This document shows positions 9,769 to 19,221 of a stretch of 64,000 nt of DNA, piece by piece. This DNA comes from Columbia Basin potato purple top phytoplasma (GTDB lineage Bacteria > Bacillota_I > Bacilli_A > Acholeplasmatales > Acholeplasmataceae): assembly GCF_028595955.1 (NCBI RefSeq), contig NZ_JANHJP010000002.1, positions 1 through 64,000 of the forward strand. The letters run 5' to 3'. The notes beneath the pieces are model-generated. The model did not search any database, had not been told where the DNA came from, and saw only the letters and a list, made by a program, of their open reading frames with translations. Position 1 is the first letter of the stretch, and each line of letters begins with the position of its first letter. The position numbers and the translations under genes were made by a program.

Positions 9769-11028
9769 ATGAATTTAAGAAAATTTTTTAAGAAAATTTA
9801 TAAAAATCATCATGTTCGATTGGAACAAACACATAATCAATTTACAATAACTCCTTTTAAACAAAAAATTAAATGGTTAGAACAATTTTATAAAGATGAA
9901 AATTTTTTTAATATAAAAATATTTAAATTTTTAATGATTTATGAGAAAAAATTCAAAACGAATTCTAAAAAAAATAAATCATTAAAAAATAATTCTTTTG
10001 ATAATTTATATTTAATAAATAATAATTTTAAAAATCAATCGAATATAGAAAAAACTTTAAAATTAGAAAAAGTTTCTAATTCTATTAAAGTAAATGATCC
10101 TGTTAAAATGTATTTAAAAGAAATTGGTCAAATTCCTTTATTAACTTTAGAAGAAGAAAAAGCTATATCTAAAACGGTTTATGAAAGTTTAATAGCCAAA
10201 AAAAAATTAGAAAAACATTATAATAAGGAAATACAATTAACTGATGAAGAAATCCAAGAAATAAATGAAATAATAGAAAAAGCAGAAGAATCAAAGAATA
10301 AATTGATAGAAGCTAATTATCGTTTGGTAGTTTCGATAGCTAAGCGTTATATAGGTCGAAAAATTTTATTTTTAGATTTAATTCAAGAAGGTAATATGGG
10401 CTTAATGAGAGCTGTTGATAAGTTCGATTATACTAAAGGTTTTAAATTTTCTACTTATGCTACTTGGTGGATTAGACAAGCTATTACAAGAGCTGTAGCT
10501 GATCAAGCTAGAACAATTAGAATCCCAGTTCATATTATCGAAACAATGAATAAAATTTCTCGTTGTGTAGGAGAATTGACACAAGTTCTTTTACGTAAAG
10601 TAAATAATCAAGAATTAGCTATGGAAATGAATATTGAAAAAAAAGACATTATTGATATTCAAATGATAGAAAAAGAAACTATTTCTTTAGAGACTTCAGC
10701 TCGAGAAGAAGATGATTCTTCTTTAGGAGATTTTGTTAATGATCCTAATGTTATTTCTCCTCATGACTATATGTTACAAGAGATGTTGAAAAAAACTTTA
10801 TTCGAATCTTTAGAAGAGACTTTAACAGATAAAGAAGAACAAGTTATCAAAATGCGTTATGGCCTTACAGAAGATAGACATGTCTATACTTTAGAAGAAT
10901 TAGGTGCTAAATTTGGAGTTACTCGTGAAAGAATTCGTCAAATAGAAGCTAAAGCTTTGAGACGTTTAAGAAGTCCTTCTAAACAAAACAAATTAAAGTT
11001 ATTATATAATAATATTACTAAAAAATAA
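9769..11028 (+). CDS. rpoD: Primary RNA polymerase sigma factor (sigma-70/SigA)
   Basis: This subunit directs polymerase to housekeeping promoters. Region 1.2 reads [17 protein letters not shown]. Region 2 reads [15 protein letters not shown], then [19 protein letters not shown] and [13 protein letters not shown]. Region 4.2 has the helix-turn-helix [18 protein letters not shown]. The first 100 residues or so are Lys/Asn-rich and not recognisable as a normal region 1.1. AAAAAGGG lies well placed before ATG 9769. This protein is the likely reader of the TATAAT-type promoters in the window. trmK begins two bases after its stop. Confidence 0.96.
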   Translation: MNLRKFFKKIYKNHHVRLEQTHNQFTITPFKQKIKWLEQFYKDENFFNIKIFKFLMIYEKKFKTNSKKNKSLKNNSFDNLYLINNNFKNQSNIEKTLKLEKVSNSIKVNDPVKMYLKEIGQIPLLTLEEEKAISKTVYESLIAKKKLEKHYNKEIQLTDEEIQEINEIIEKAEESKNKLIEANYRLVVSIAKRYIGRKILFLDLIQEGNMGLMRAVDKFDYTKGFKFSTYATWWIRQAITRAVADQARTIRIPVHIIETMNKISRCVGELTQVLLRKVNNQELAMEMNIEKKDIIDIQMIEKETISLETSAREEDDSSLGDFVNDPNVISPHDYMLQEMLKKTLFESLEETLTDKEEQVIKMRYGLTEDRHVYTLEELGAKFGVTRERIRQIEAKALRRLRSPSKQNKLKLLYNNITKK

Positions 11029-11030
11029 AA

Positions 11031-11477
11031 ATGAAAAGAATTGGTTTTATTGCTTCTTTATTAAAGGGTTATGATATAGTAGCTGATATTGGTACAGATC
11101 ATGGTTTAGTTTTAAAAAAAGCATTAGATTTGAAGTATATTAAAAAAGGTATTGCTTGTGATAATAAAAGCCAACCTTTAGAAAGGGCTCGTCAAAATTT
11201 AAAAAATTATCCTGTTAATTTTTATTTAAGTGATGGTTTTGACAATATAAATGATTATTTTGATTTTGCTTTGATTTGTGGTATGGGCCCTCATACTATC
11301 ATTAATATTTTGGATAAAACTGCTTATATTAATAAACATTTTTTATTAGGGTGTCAAGGAAAAATACATTATTTAATTGATTGGTTAAACAAAAATAATT
11401 TTGTTATTTTGAATTATTATAATTTTTATGATAAATTTCATTATATATTTTTAAAAGTATATCGTTCAATGGAATAA
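11031..11477 (+). CDS. trmK: tRNA (adenine-N1)-methyltransferase TrmK, short form
   Basis: TrmK methylates A22 of tRNAs with S-adenosylmethionine. The Rossmann core is clear: VADIGTDHGLV binds the cofactor, followed by IACDN, and CGMGPHTI is the family GMGG-like motif. At 148 residues it is shorter than family members, which I recall as about 220-240. The missing part is the C-terminal coiled coil, absent beyond the catalytic fold. It starts two bases after rpoD and is translationally linked to it. It is more likely a minimal enzyme than a pseudogene, because the core is intact. Confidence 0.82.
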   Translation: MKRIGFIASLLKGYDIVADIGTDHGLVLKKALDLKYIKKGIACDNKSQPLERARQNLKNYPVNFYLSDGFDNINDYFDFALICGMGPHTIINILDKTAYINKHFLLGCQGKIHYLIDWLNKNNFVILNYYNFYDKFHYIFLKVYRSME

Positions 11478-11502
11478 AGAAAATAAAAAATGTTATAATA
11501 AG

Positions 11503-11532
11503 TTGAAAAAAAAATAATATTTCAAGTATAAT
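11503..11532 (+). promoter_or_regulatory. Promoter of tRNA-Arg
   Basis: TTGAAA at 11503-11508 and TATAAT at 11527-11532 are separated by 18 bases. The expected start lies about 12-15 bases before the tRNA. A second extended -10 box, TGTTATAAT, sits at 11491-11499. Confidence 0.6.
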
Positions 11533-11552
11533 ATAAATTGATTTAGAAAAAA

Positions 11553-11629
<77 letters not shown>

Positions 11630-11677
11630 CTTATTTCAATTTTGATGTAAATATTTATTTTATTTAAGAAAAAAATC

Positions 11678-11726
11678 TTTTGTTATCAAATAAAAGTTTG
11701 GTTTAAATTTTTATTTGATAACAAAA
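11678..11726. promoter_or_regulatory. 18-bp perfect inverted repeat before rpmF
   Basis: Arms at 11678-11695 and 11709-11726 are exact reverse complements around a 13-base loop. On the plus strand the stem is followed by A's, not T's, so it is not a terminator for the tRNA transcript. The rpmF ribosome binding site begins only five bases beyond the stem. It would cover the L32 leader, suggesting an RNA element or protein-binding site. On the minus strand it would end in a T tract, but no minus-strand gene lies there. Confidence 0.5.
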
Positions 11727-11749
11727 AAAAGAAGAGGAAATATAATAAT

Positions 11750-11950
11750 ATGGCTGTTCCTTTTAGACGAACTAGTAAAACTGCAAAAAGAAAAAGACGT
11801 ACTCATCAAAAATTAAATAAACCTAATTTAGTTGTCTGCCCTGAAACCAATAATTTCACTTTATCACATCGTATAACTTCTAATAGTCCTTATTATAAAG
11901 GGCAATTAATTTTAATGAAGAAAAATAAAACAAAAAGAGCAAAAGATTAA
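11750..11950 (+). CDS. rpmF: Ribosomal protein bL32
   Basis: A 66-residue basic protein of the large subunit beginning [19 protein letters not shown], the typical bL32 N terminus. Only one cysteine remains (CPETN), so the four-cysteine zinc ribbon of some bL32 proteins is absent and this is a cysteine-poor form. AAGAGGAAA lies before the ATG. The gene stands between a large leader hairpin and alaS, 64 bases downstream. Confidence 0.93.
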   Translation: MAVPFRRTSKTAKRKRRTHQKLNKPNLVVCPETNNFTLSHRITSNSPYYKGQLILMKKNKTKRAKD

Positions 11951-12014
11951 AACAAATTATAATTTTTTATTATGATAAAAATATTTTAAAATATCCAAAA
12001 GGAAAACCTATTCA

Positions 12015-14654
12015 ATGAAAAAAATGACTGCTAATCAGATTCGTCAAATGTGGTTAGATTTTTTTATTACTAAAGGTCATAAACTAAAAGATTCATTTTC
12101 CTTAATTCCTGATTCTTCTGATCTTAGCTTGTTATGGGTTAATGCTGGAGTAGTACCTTTGAAAAAGTATTTTGATGGTTCTAAAAAAGCGTGTTTTCCC
12201 AAAATAGTAAGCATTCAAAAATGTTTAAGGACTAATGATATTGATAATGTAGGTAAAACTGCTATTCATCATACTTTTTTCGAAATGTTAGGTAATTTTT
12301 CAATAGGTGATTACTTTAAACAAGAAACTATAGACTTAGTTTATGAATTGTTGACATCTGAAAAATGGTTTAATTTACCTAAAGATCGTTTTTATATTAC
12401 TTATTTTTATAAAGATCAAGAAACATATAATTTTTGGTTAAAAAAAGGAATTCGCTCTAAACATTTAATTTCTTTGAAAACTAATTTTTGGGAAATTGGT
12501 GAAGGACCTTGCGGCCCTTGTACAGAAATTTTTTTTGATCGTGGTATTGAATATGATAATAGAGGTTTGAAATTAATTAAAGAAGAAATTTCAAATGATC
12601 GTTTTATTGAAATTTGGAATGTTGTTTTTTCTCAATATAATAGTGAATTAGATAAAGATAGAGAAAATTATATTGAATTACCAAATAAAAATATTGATAC
12701 CGGTTCAGGTTTGGAACGTTTAGCTTGTATTTTTCAAAATACAAAAACTAATTTCGAAACTGATCTTTTTATGCCTATCATTCAAAAAATTAGTCATTTA
12801 AGTCAAACAGAATATTCTGAAAAAAAAGAAATTTTTAGAATTATTGCTGATCATATTAGAACTTTAGTTTTTGGCATTGCTGATGGAGTGGTTTTAGATA
12901 ATGAAGGTAGAGGATATATTTTAAAAAAAATTTTAAGAAGATCTTTTATAAAAGGTCAAAATTTAGGTTTTAAACAACCTTTTTTATTTAAATTAGTTTC
13001 TGTTGTTATTGATATTATGAAAGGATTTTATCCTTATTTAGAAACTAAAAGACAGATTATTGAAAATATTATTCAAGCAGAAGAAGAAAAATTTTTATTT
13101 AATCTAATAAAAAGTCAAAAATTATTTTTCAAATTTATCGATAATAATTGTCTTTCAGGCGAAAATTTTTTTAAACTTTATGATACTTATGGCTTACCTA
13201 AAGATATGATTTTAGAGTATGCAAATCAAAATAATATTCATGTTGATGAGTTAGAATTTCAATATTATTTAGAAAAACAAAAACAATTATCGCGTGGCGC
13301 TCAAAATATTAAACATAATATGAATAAACAAAATGAGTTTTTTTTGAATTTCAAAGAAAAAAGTTATTTTATAGGCTATAATGAATTTAATGTTAAAACT
13401 AAAGTTTTAAAAGTTTTTGCCGAAGGTATTATTTTAGAAAAAACTCCTTTTTATCCTGAAATGGGCGGTCAAATATTTGATACAGGTAAAATTAATAATT
13501 GGAATGTTTCGAAAGTTTTAAAATTACCTAATAATCAAATTTTACATCAATTTAATTCTCTTGTTGTTCCTTTACAAGATTTGTTTTATGAAGGACAAGA
13601 GGTAATAGCTTTTATTGATGTTTCTAATAGACAAAAAATTTCTTGTAATCATACAGCGACTCATTTATTATATGATGCTTTAAAATTAATTTTAGGAGAC
13701 CACGTTAAACAAAGAGGTTCTTATTTAAATTTTAAATATTTAAGATTAGATTTTAATCATTTTCAAAATTTATCTTTTGATGATTTAATGAAAATAGAAA
13801 ATCAAGTGAATAAATGGATTAGTCAAAAATATCCAGTTACTATTGAAAAAATATTTTTGTCGGAAGCTAAAGAAAAAAAAGCTCATTTTATAGAAAACAA
13901 ATTTTATCAAGATAAAGTGAGAGTAGTTCAAATCGGTGATATTTCTATTCAATTATGCGCTGGAACACACGTTAACAATACAATTAATTTAAAAAACTTT
14001 GTTATTTTAGATTGTAAAAATATTGGTTCTGGAATTTATAGAATAGAAGCAGTATCTGGTTCTAATATTTCTGATGCCTTAGAAGAAAAAGTTAATCCTT
14101 TTTTACAAGAAGAAAAACAAATTTTTGATAAAATAAAAGAACTTAACACAACAAATTTTAATTTTCAAGATTTTTTATTTAAAACAAAAACCAGTTTGCC
14201 TAAAATAAAATATAAAGATAGTTATGAATATATTCAAGATTATAAAAATTATTTACAATTTTTAAGACAAACATTAAACGAATTTAAGAAACAAATTTTA
14301 CAAAAAACAAATGAACAGGTTATAAAATATTCTGAAAAATTTATTCCTAAAAAAATTGAAAGTAATTTAATGATTGTAATTGAAAATCATGAAATGACTT
14401 CTAATATGTTGAAAATGTTATTAGATTATTTCTTTAATAAATTAAAAATAGAATTTTTATGTTTATGTTATAAACAGAAAAATAGTGTTCTTATTTTATG
14501 TAAAAGTAAATTAATTCATGTAGGCAATTTTATTAAAAAAGTTAATAAGATAATTAATGGCAAAGGCGGAGGAAATAACAATTTTGGACAATTATATAGC
14601 TATCATATTGACAAATTTGATGAATTGAAAAATAATTGGAAATCGTTGTTATGA
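12015..14654 (+). CDS. alaS: Alanyl-tRNA synthetase
   Basis: It charges tRNA-Ala and clears Ser/Gly mischarges. The 879 residues give the full domain set: class II core (SLLWVNAGVVPLK, FFEMLGNFSIGDYF, GSGLERL), editing domain and C-Ala domain ending in the GKGGGNNNFGQ segment. The editing zinc ligands are intact, with HTATH and CAGTH both present, unlike the ThrRS in this window. AAAGGAAAA precedes ATG 12015. The TGA stop overlaps the ruvX ATG by the classic ATGA arrangement, so the two genes are translationally coupled. Confidence 0.97.
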   Translation: MKKMTANQIRQMWLDFFITKGHKLKDSFSLIPDSSDLSLLWVNAGVVPLKKYFDGSKKACFPKIVSIQKCLRTNDIDNVGKTAIHHTFFEMLGNFSIGDYFKQETIDLVYELLTSEKWFNLPKDRFYITYFYKDQETYNFWLKKGIRSKHLISLKTNFWEIGEGPCGPCTEIFFDRGIEYDNRGLKLIKEEISNDRFIEIWNVVFSQYNSELDKDRENYIELPNKNIDTGSGLERLACIFQNTKTNFETDLFMPIIQKISHLSQTEYSEKKEIFRIIADHIRTLVFGIADGVVLDNEGRGYILKKILRRSFIKGQNLGFKQPFLFKLVSVVIDIMKGFYPYLETKRQIIENIIQAEEEKFLFNLIKSQKLFFKFIDNNCLSGENFFKLYDTYGLPKDMILEYANQNNIHVDELEFQYYLEKQKQLSRGAQNIKHNMNKQNEFFLNFKEKSYFIGYNEFNVKTKVLKVFAEGIILEKTPFYPEMGGQIFDTGKINNWNVSKVLKLPNNQILHQFNSLVVPLQDLFYEGQEVIAFIDVSNRQKISCNHTATHLLYDALKLILGDHVKQRGSYLNFKYLRLDFNHFQNLSFDDLMKIENQVNKWISQKYPVTIEKIFLSEAKEKKAHFIENKFYQDKVRVVQIGDISIQLCAGTHVNNTINLKNFVILDCKNIGSGIYRIEAVSGSNISDALEEKVNPFLQEEKQIFDKIKELNTTNFNFQDFLFKTKTSLPKIKYKDSYEYIQDYKNYLQFLRQTLNEFKKQILQKTNEQVIKYSEKFIPKKIESNLMIVIENHEMTSNMLKMLLDYFFNKLKIEFLCLCYKQKNSVLILCKSKLIHVGNFIKKVNKIINGKGGGNNNFGQLYSYHIDKFDELKNNWKSLL

Positions 14655-15106
14655 CAAAAAAAGTTTTTTTAGGTTTGGATTTAGGAGAGAAAACATTAGG
14701 TATTGCTATTTCTGAATCTGGTGTTATTGTAAATAATTTAAAAACAATTTTTTTCAACACTAATCAATATCAAGAATTAATTAATCCTTTAAAGATAATT
14801 ATTGATAATTTTCAAGTCACGACAATAGTGTTAGGTTATCCTAAACATATGAATAATGATATAGGTGTTAAAGCTCAAATTAGTATGGATTTTTGCAAGA
14901 GATTAAAAAATAAAATTCCTTGCGTAGAAGTTATTTTATGGGATGAACGTTTGTCCACTAAACAAGCATATCAGTTATGTAATATAAAAAAAAATAAAAA
15001 TAAAAAAATGAAAAAAATAAAAGATCAAATAGCCGCAAGTGTTATTTTACAAAATTTTTTAAATTATTATAATAATAAAAATAATGAACAGCCAATAGAA
15101 AAATGA
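14651..15106 (+). CDS. ruvX: RuvX/YqgF-family RNase H-fold nuclease
   Basis: A 151-residue RNase H-like protein, annotated as a Holliday junction resolvase and linked in other bacteria to 16S rRNA 5'-end processing. FLGLDLGEKTLGIAIS carries the first catalytic Asp, TTIVLGYPKHMNN follows, and LWDERLST is the typical later acidic motif. The chosen ATG overlaps the alaS stop; an earlier in-frame TTG at 14636 lies inside alaS. The C terminus is lysine-rich. The alaS-ruvX pairing is conserved in Firmicutes. Confidence 0.9.
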   Translation: MTKKVFLGLDLGEKTLGIAISESGVIVNNLKTIFFNTNQYQELINPLKIIIDNFQVTTIVLGYPKHMNNDIGVKAQISMDFCKRLKNKIPCVEVILWDERLSTKQAYQLCNIKKNKNKKMKKIKDQIAASVILQNFLNYYNNKNNEQPIEK

Positions 15107-15119
15107 TTTTTTAGTATAT

Positions 15120-15701
15120 ATGTTAAGCGAAAAAGAAAAATATTTAAAAAAAATTAAAAAATATGCTCTTGAGCATAAAATACCTATTATTCATGATGAT
15201 ACTTGTTTTTTTTTACAAAAATTAATTAAAGAAAATAATTTAGTTAATATTTTAGAAATAGGTTCAGGTGTTGGTTATAGCGCTCTTGTTATGAGTAATG
15301 AAAATAATAATGTTCAAACTATAGAAAGAGATTTTAATAAATATAAATTAGCTTTAAATTTTTTTCATAAAACTGTTTTTGATATTGAATTTATTTGGTC
15401 AGAAGCATTTTTTTATCAGCCTAAAAAAAAATATGATTTAATTTTTATTGATGCTGCTAAAGTTCAATATCATAAATTATTTCAAAAATATAATATGTTT
15501 TTGAATAAAAATAAATTTATTATATGTGATAATTTAAATTTTCATAATTTAGATATTAATGATCAAACAATTTCACGTAGTACCAAACGTTTAATTCAAA
15601 AAATTAATGATTTTAAATTGTTTTTGCAAAATAATGATAGTTTTCAAACTTTTTTCATAAATATTGGAGATGGTTTAAGTATTTCTCAAAAAAAAATATA
15701 A
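15120..15701 (+). CDS. trmR: tRNA 5-hydroxyuridine methyltransferase TrmR (YrrM-like)
   Basis: A 193-residue O-methyltransferase of the catechol-O-methyltransferase-like family 3. The cofactor loop is ILEIGSGVGYSALVM, the acidic residue binding S-adenosylmethionine is in QTIERD, and FIDAAKVQYHKLF carries the metal-ligand region with ICDNLNF later. In Bacillus the homologue YrrM/TrmR makes 5-methoxyuridine at the tRNA wobble position, and its gene is also near yrrK (ruvX) and greA. The family is firm; the tRNA substrate is inferred from synteny. Confidence 0.82.
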   Translation: MLSEKEKYLKKIKKYALEHKIPIIHDDTCFFLQKLIKENNLVNILEIGSGVGYSALVMSNENNNVQTIERDFNKYKLALNFFHKTVFDIEFIWSEAFFYQPKKKYDLIFIDAAKVQYHKLFQKYNMFLNKNKFIICDNLNFHNLDINDQTISRSTKRLIQKINDFKLFLQNNDSFQTFFINIGDGLSISQKKI

Positions 15702-15772
15702 AAATATTTATAAAAATTTTTTTATTTAAGTAATTAAATTTTTTATAAAAATCAAAATAAGGAATAAATAAA

Positions 15773-16246
15773 ATGAAGACAAAAAATTATGAATTAACAA
15801 AATCAGGAGTAGATAAATTAAAAGAGGAATTAGAATATCTTAAAAATGTTAAAAGAAACGAAAATTTAGAAGCATTAAGAGAAGCTAGAGAACAAGGGGA
15901 TTTAAGCGAAAATGCTGATTATAGAGCAGCTCGCGATGAGCAATCTTTTATAGAATCTCGTATTTTAGAAATTCAAAATATTTTAAAAAATGTTAAAATT
16001 ATTTATGCTTCTGATCAAAATAAAGAAATTCATATTGGTAAAACAGTTACACTACAATTTTTAGATGATATGAGACAACAAACTATTTATTTAGTAGGTA
16101 TTTTTGAAGTAAATCCTTTTATGAATAAAATTTCTATTGAATCCCCGATGGGACAAAGTCTAAAAGGTTATAAAGAAGGAGATCAAGTTGTAATTAAATC
16201 AGATACAGGCAAAACTTTTAAAGTTAAAATTTTAAAAGTAGAATAA
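15773..16246 (+). CDS. greA: Transcription elongation factor GreA
   Basis: GreA rescues backtracked RNA polymerase by stimulating transcript cleavage. The 157-residue protein has the N-terminal coiled coil whose tip carries the acidic pair in REQGDLSENADYRAARDEQ. The C-terminal FKBP-like domain contains ESPMGQSLKGYKEGDQV. AAAATAAGGAAT stands before the ATG. Length and motifs are complete. Confidence 0.96.
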   Translation: MKTKNYELTKSGVDKLKEELEYLKNVKRNENLEALREAREQGDLSENADYRAARDEQSFIESRILEIQNILKNVKIIYASDQNKEIHIGKTVTLQFLDDMRQQTIYLVGIFEVNPFMNKISIESPMGQSLKGYKEGDQVVIKSDTGKTFKVKILKVE

Positions 16247-16251
16247 AATAA

Positions 16252-16809
16252 ATGATAAATAAAAATAAATATTTACCTTGTTTTTATTATGATTCTGTTT
16301 TCGATATTTCTTATAATTTTTTTTTAAAGAAAAATATTAAAGTATTATGTTTTGATTTAGATAATACTTTATTGAGTTCTAAAGAAAACAAATTAAATCC
16401 GAATATTTTAAATTTATTAAAAAAATTGAGTGAGGATTTTAAAATATTTATTATTTCAAATACTTCTTTAAAAAAATTACAAAATATTGTGCAATGTCAT
16501 AATTTAAGTTTTATATATTTAAATTTGTATCATAAAAAACCTTCAATATGGGGTTTTAAAAAACTTTTGCAATTAGTTAAATGTAGCCCTAATCAAATTA
16601 TGATGATAGGCGATCAATTGAGAACTGATATTGCGAGTGCTAATAAAATTAATATTATTTCTGTTTTAGTTAAACCTTTAGATAGACAAAATGAATCTTT
16701 TTTCACTAAATTATCTCGTTATTGGATAGAAAAACCTTTTATTCAAAAAATTAAAAAAAATAATTTAGAAGAATATAAAAAAAAATTTCAAAATTTTATC
16801 AAACAATAA
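16252..16809 (+). CDS. yqeG: YqeG-family HAD phosphatase
   Basis: A 185-residue HAD-superfamily hydrolase of subfamily IIIA. Motif I is CFDLDNTLL with the nucleophilic Asp, motif II is FIISNTS, and motif III/IV is MMIGDQLRTDI. In Firmicutes yqeG lies with yqeH and yqeK, and yqeK is the next gene here, supporting the name. The substrate is not known from the sequence. It starts five bases after greA and is part of the same run. Confidence 0.85.
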   Translation: MINKNKYLPCFYYDSVFDISYNFFLKKNIKVLCFDLDNTLLSSKENKLNPNILNLLKKLSEDFKIFIISNTSLKKLQNIVQCHNLSFIYLNLYHKKPSIWGFKKLLQLVKCSPNQIMMIGDQLRTDIASANKINIISVLVKPLDRQNESFFTKLSRYWIEKPFIQKIKKNNLEEYKKKFQNFIKQ

Positions 16810-16822
16810 CCAAAGAAATATT

Positions 16823-17392
16823 ATGAATATGTTGATAGAACAAATTTTACAAAAAGTAAAAGAAAAATTTAATAATGATATTAATAGATTAAATCATATT
16901 TTAGGTGTTCATAGAAAAGCTATTCAATTAGCACGTTTATATAAAGTAGATATTGAAAAAATACAAATTGCTGCTTTGTTACATGATTATACTAAAAACG
17001 AATCATTAGAGTTTCATTTATCTTTATTAAATAATAATCAAATTAATAGATATAAAGAAACTCCTTTTTTTTATCATGCTTTAAGCGCAGCTATTATCAT
17101 TCAAAAAGAATTTAATATAAAAAATAAACAAATTATACAAGCTATACAAAAACATGTTTGGGGCAGCCTTCAAATGACTAAATTAGATAAAATAGTTTTT
17201 ATTAGCGATAAGATAGAACATAATAGAAATTATCCTAATATTGATTATTTACGTCAATTATCTTTAGTTAATCTAGATAAGACTATTTATTTTTTTTTAA
17301 AATTTAATTTTTTATATTATAAAAGTAAAAATTTTCAAATTTTTCCTGAACAGTTAAAAATTTTAGAATTTTTTAAGAAGAAACTAAATTAA
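16823..17392 (+). CDS. yqeK: HD-domain hydrolase YqeK (symmetrical Ap4A hydrolase family)
   Basis: A 189-residue HD phosphohydrolase. HxxRLNHILGVHRKA near the start supplies the first His, ALLHDYTKN the HD pair, and HALSAAIII plus IQKHVWGS the later metal ligands. The YqeK family hydrolyses diadenosine tetraphosphate symmetrically. The usual nadD partner is absent here. ATG 16823 and ATG 16829 are both possible. Only 13 bases separate it from yqeG. Confidence 0.85.
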   Translation: MNMLIEQILQKVKEKFNNDINRLNHILGVHRKAIQLARLYKVDIEKIQIAALLHDYTKNESLEFHLSLLNNNQINRYKETPFFYHALSAAIIIQKEFNIKNKQIIQAIQKHVWGSLQMTKLDKIVFISDKIEHNRNYPNIDYLRQLSLVNLDKTIYFFLKFNFLYYKSKNFQIFPEQLKILEFFKKKLN

Positions 17393-17396
17393 AAAT

Positions 17397-17960
17397 ATGT
17401 TGTATATTATTTCAGGCAAATATAAAGGGCAGAAATTAAGTTCTGTTCCTTCTATTAAAACAAGAAGTACTTCACATTTGTTAAGAAAATCTTTATTTGA
17501 TGTAATCAGAAATGTTATTCACGACAATATTGTTTTAGATTTGTTTTCTGGTTCAGGATCTTATGGTTTCGAAGCTTTAAGCAGAAAAGCTAAACAAGTC
17601 TATTTAGTGGATAATTTTTTTTTAGCTATTCGAACGATTAAAAAAAATATAAAAAAATTAAACTTAAATAAAGAACAAGTTAAAGTTTTTTTTAATGATG
17701 CTTTTAAAATGTTGAAGTTGTTTAGCAAAAACAAAATAATTTTTGATCTAATTATTTTAGACCCTCCTTATTTTTCAGATTTTTATTTTGTTTTATTTCA
17801 AAATTTACATAAAATCACTCATGATAAAAGTTTGATTATTTTAGAAATTCATTTTAAAACTTTATTGCCTTTACAAATAGATAATTTTCTTTTATTTAAA
17901 GAAAAAAAATATGGCAATAAAAAGATAAATTATTATCGTAAAATTTTATCCAAATCATAA
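17397..17960 (+). CDS. rsmD: 16S rRNA (guanine-N2) methyltransferase RsmD
   Basis: It methylates G966 (E. coli numbering) of 16S rRNA. The N-terminal pattern KGQKLSSVPSIKTRSTSHLLRKSLFDVI matches the family, VLDLFSGSGSYGFEALSR is the cofactor loop, and LIILDPPYFSDFY holds the DPPY catalytic motif of N-methyltransferases. At 187 residues it is of usual length. It begins five bases after yqeK. It is the last member of the tight run that starts with greA. Confidence 0.92.
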   Translation: MLYIISGKYKGQKLSSVPSIKTRSTSHLLRKSLFDVIRNVIHDNIVLDLFSGSGSYGFEALSRKAKQVYLVDNFFLAIRTIKKNIKKLNLNKEQVKVFFNDAFKMLKLFSKNKIIFDLIILDPPYFSDFYFVLFQNLHKITHDKSLIILEIHFKTLLPLQIDNFLLFKEKKYGNKKINYYRKILSKS

Positions 17961-18083
17961 TAATTTATTTGATATTATTATATTTTTTTATTTATTATAT
18001 AAATCTTATATAATAATTAGTAGATTATTTTTTACTTTTTGAACAATTTTATTTATAAAATAAAGGAACAGGTTATTTATATT

Positions 18084-18287
18084 ATGAGTTCAACGGTAAG
18101 CGCTCTGATAGGATTAGTTTTAGGTCTTATATTAGGGGCTGTATTAATGTTTTTTTGGTTTAAACGATATTTAGAGAAAAATCCTCCTATTACAGAAAAA
18201 CAAATTAAAGAAATATTTAAACAGATGGGAAGGAGCCCTAGTCAAAAACAAATGAAACAAATAATGAATAATATTAAAAATAAATAA
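18084..18287 (+). CDS. YneF-family (UPF0154) membrane protein
   Basis: A 67-residue protein with one N-terminal membrane helix (SALIGLVLGLILGAVLMFFW), then FKRYLEKNPPITEKQIKEIFKQMGRSPSQKQMKQIM. That C-terminal pattern is diagnostic of the YneF/UPF0154 family, of unknown function. An upstream in-frame TTG at 18039 would add 15 residues, but family members begin close to the helix, so I prefer ATG 18084. Confidence 0.82.
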   Translation: MSSTVSALIGLVLGLILGAVLMFFWFKRYLEKNPPITEKQIKEIFKQMGRSPSQKQMKQIMNNIKNK

Positions 18288-18305
18288 AATGGGTGAATAA
18301 AATAT

Positions 18306-18641
18306 ATGAATATTATTTATTTGTTTGTTTTTTTAACTCCTTGTATTTTTTATATCATGAATATTTTTTATAATTTGAATGAAAAAAAAAAATTAAAACA
18401 ATATTTATTAAAATGCGGAGATTTAGAAAAAAAAATTTTACAATCTATTTTTACAGAAAATAAAAATAAAGATTTCGTCCTAACTAAAGGACATCAAATT
18501 ACTAAACAACTTTTAGATTTAAGAATTGTCTTTCAAGTGAAAACGAATGAAAAAAACAATAAACAAATTATTTGTCGTTTAAATTTAGATGTTTTAAAAT
18601 TAATTTTTAATGATGCGTATTTCAAAAAAATTTATTTATAG
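18306..18641 (+). CDS. Hypothetical protein with N-terminal membrane helix
   Basis: Not recognised. The 111 residues start with one hydrophobic helix (about 3-22), then a charged helical linker (LNEKKKLKQYLLKCGDLEKKILQSIF). A small globular tail contains LTKGHQITKQLLDLRIVF and a beta-like KQIICRLNLDVLKLIF. It follows the YneF-like gene by 18 bases and is probably co-transcribed. The topology suggests a cytosolic domain tethered to the membrane. GGTGAATAAAAT precedes the ATG. Confidence 0.6.
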   Translation: MNIIYLFVFLTPCIFYIMNIFYNLNEKKKLKQYLLKCGDLEKKILQSIFTENKNKDFVLTKGHQITKQLLDLRIVFQVKTNEKNNKQIICRLNLDVLKLIFNDAYFKKIYL

Positions 18642-18704
18642 AAAGAATGATTTTTGGATTTAAAAAAATTGAAAATAAAAAAAAGATCTTAGGGAGATAT
18701 TAAA

Positions 18705-19124
18705 ATGAATGAATTTCAACTTATTGCTTACTATGAAACAAAATTTCAAGATTTAGGGATTATAAAAAACGGTTTAAAGACTAAATTAGTTTCTGCATTA
18801 ATGAATAATGAGGAAGATTATAGTTCTCCTTCTGAGCTTTTAAGTTTATCTTTAGTTTGTTGTTTTTATAAAACAGCTAAAAAAATTTTAGATATAACTA
18901 AAAAAGATATGTCGCAAAATATTAAAATAAAAATTTTATGTAATACCTTAAAAGATCAACAAGGTTTTTATTTTCAAATTGATTTGTTCTTTAGTATTAA
19001 AGATTTATCTCTTGTTGAAATTAAAAAAATTATGGATTTAACTCACAAAAAATGTGCAGTTTCAAGAATATTTAATAATTATCCTTATATTAATTTAAAT
19101 CCTGTTTTATTTGACAAAATATAA
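18705..19124 (+). CDS. OsmC/Ohr-family protein
   Basis: A 139-residue protein with the OsmC fold signature: SPSELLSLSLVCCFYKTAKKIL with Cys52/Cys53 at the buried helix, and LTHKKCAVSRIF with Cys117. These cysteines occupy the positions of the redox pair that reduces organic hydroperoxides in this family. This gives an otherwise reduced genome a thiol peroxidase-like function. AGGGAGAT precedes the ATG at good spacing. The family call is good; whether it acts as Ohr, OsmC or YhfA type is open. Confidence 0.8.
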   Translation: MNEFQLIAYYETKFQDLGIIKNGLKTKLVSALMNNEEDYSSPSELLSLSLVCCFYKTAKKILDITKKDMSQNIKIKILCNTLKDQQGFYFQIDLFFSIKDLSLVEIKKIMDLTHKKCAVSRIFNNYPYINLNPVLFDKI

Positions 19125-19221
19125 AATAATATATATTTTTATCATATTTTATAAATTTTTATTGAATAAAATAATTTTTTTGTTTATAATATAAAAAATT
19201 TATTTATAAAATATTTAATTA

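Noticed and set aside
11951-12014. T-box leader before alaS
   Set aside because: The gap is only 64 bases and has no T-box consensus or terminator hairpin.
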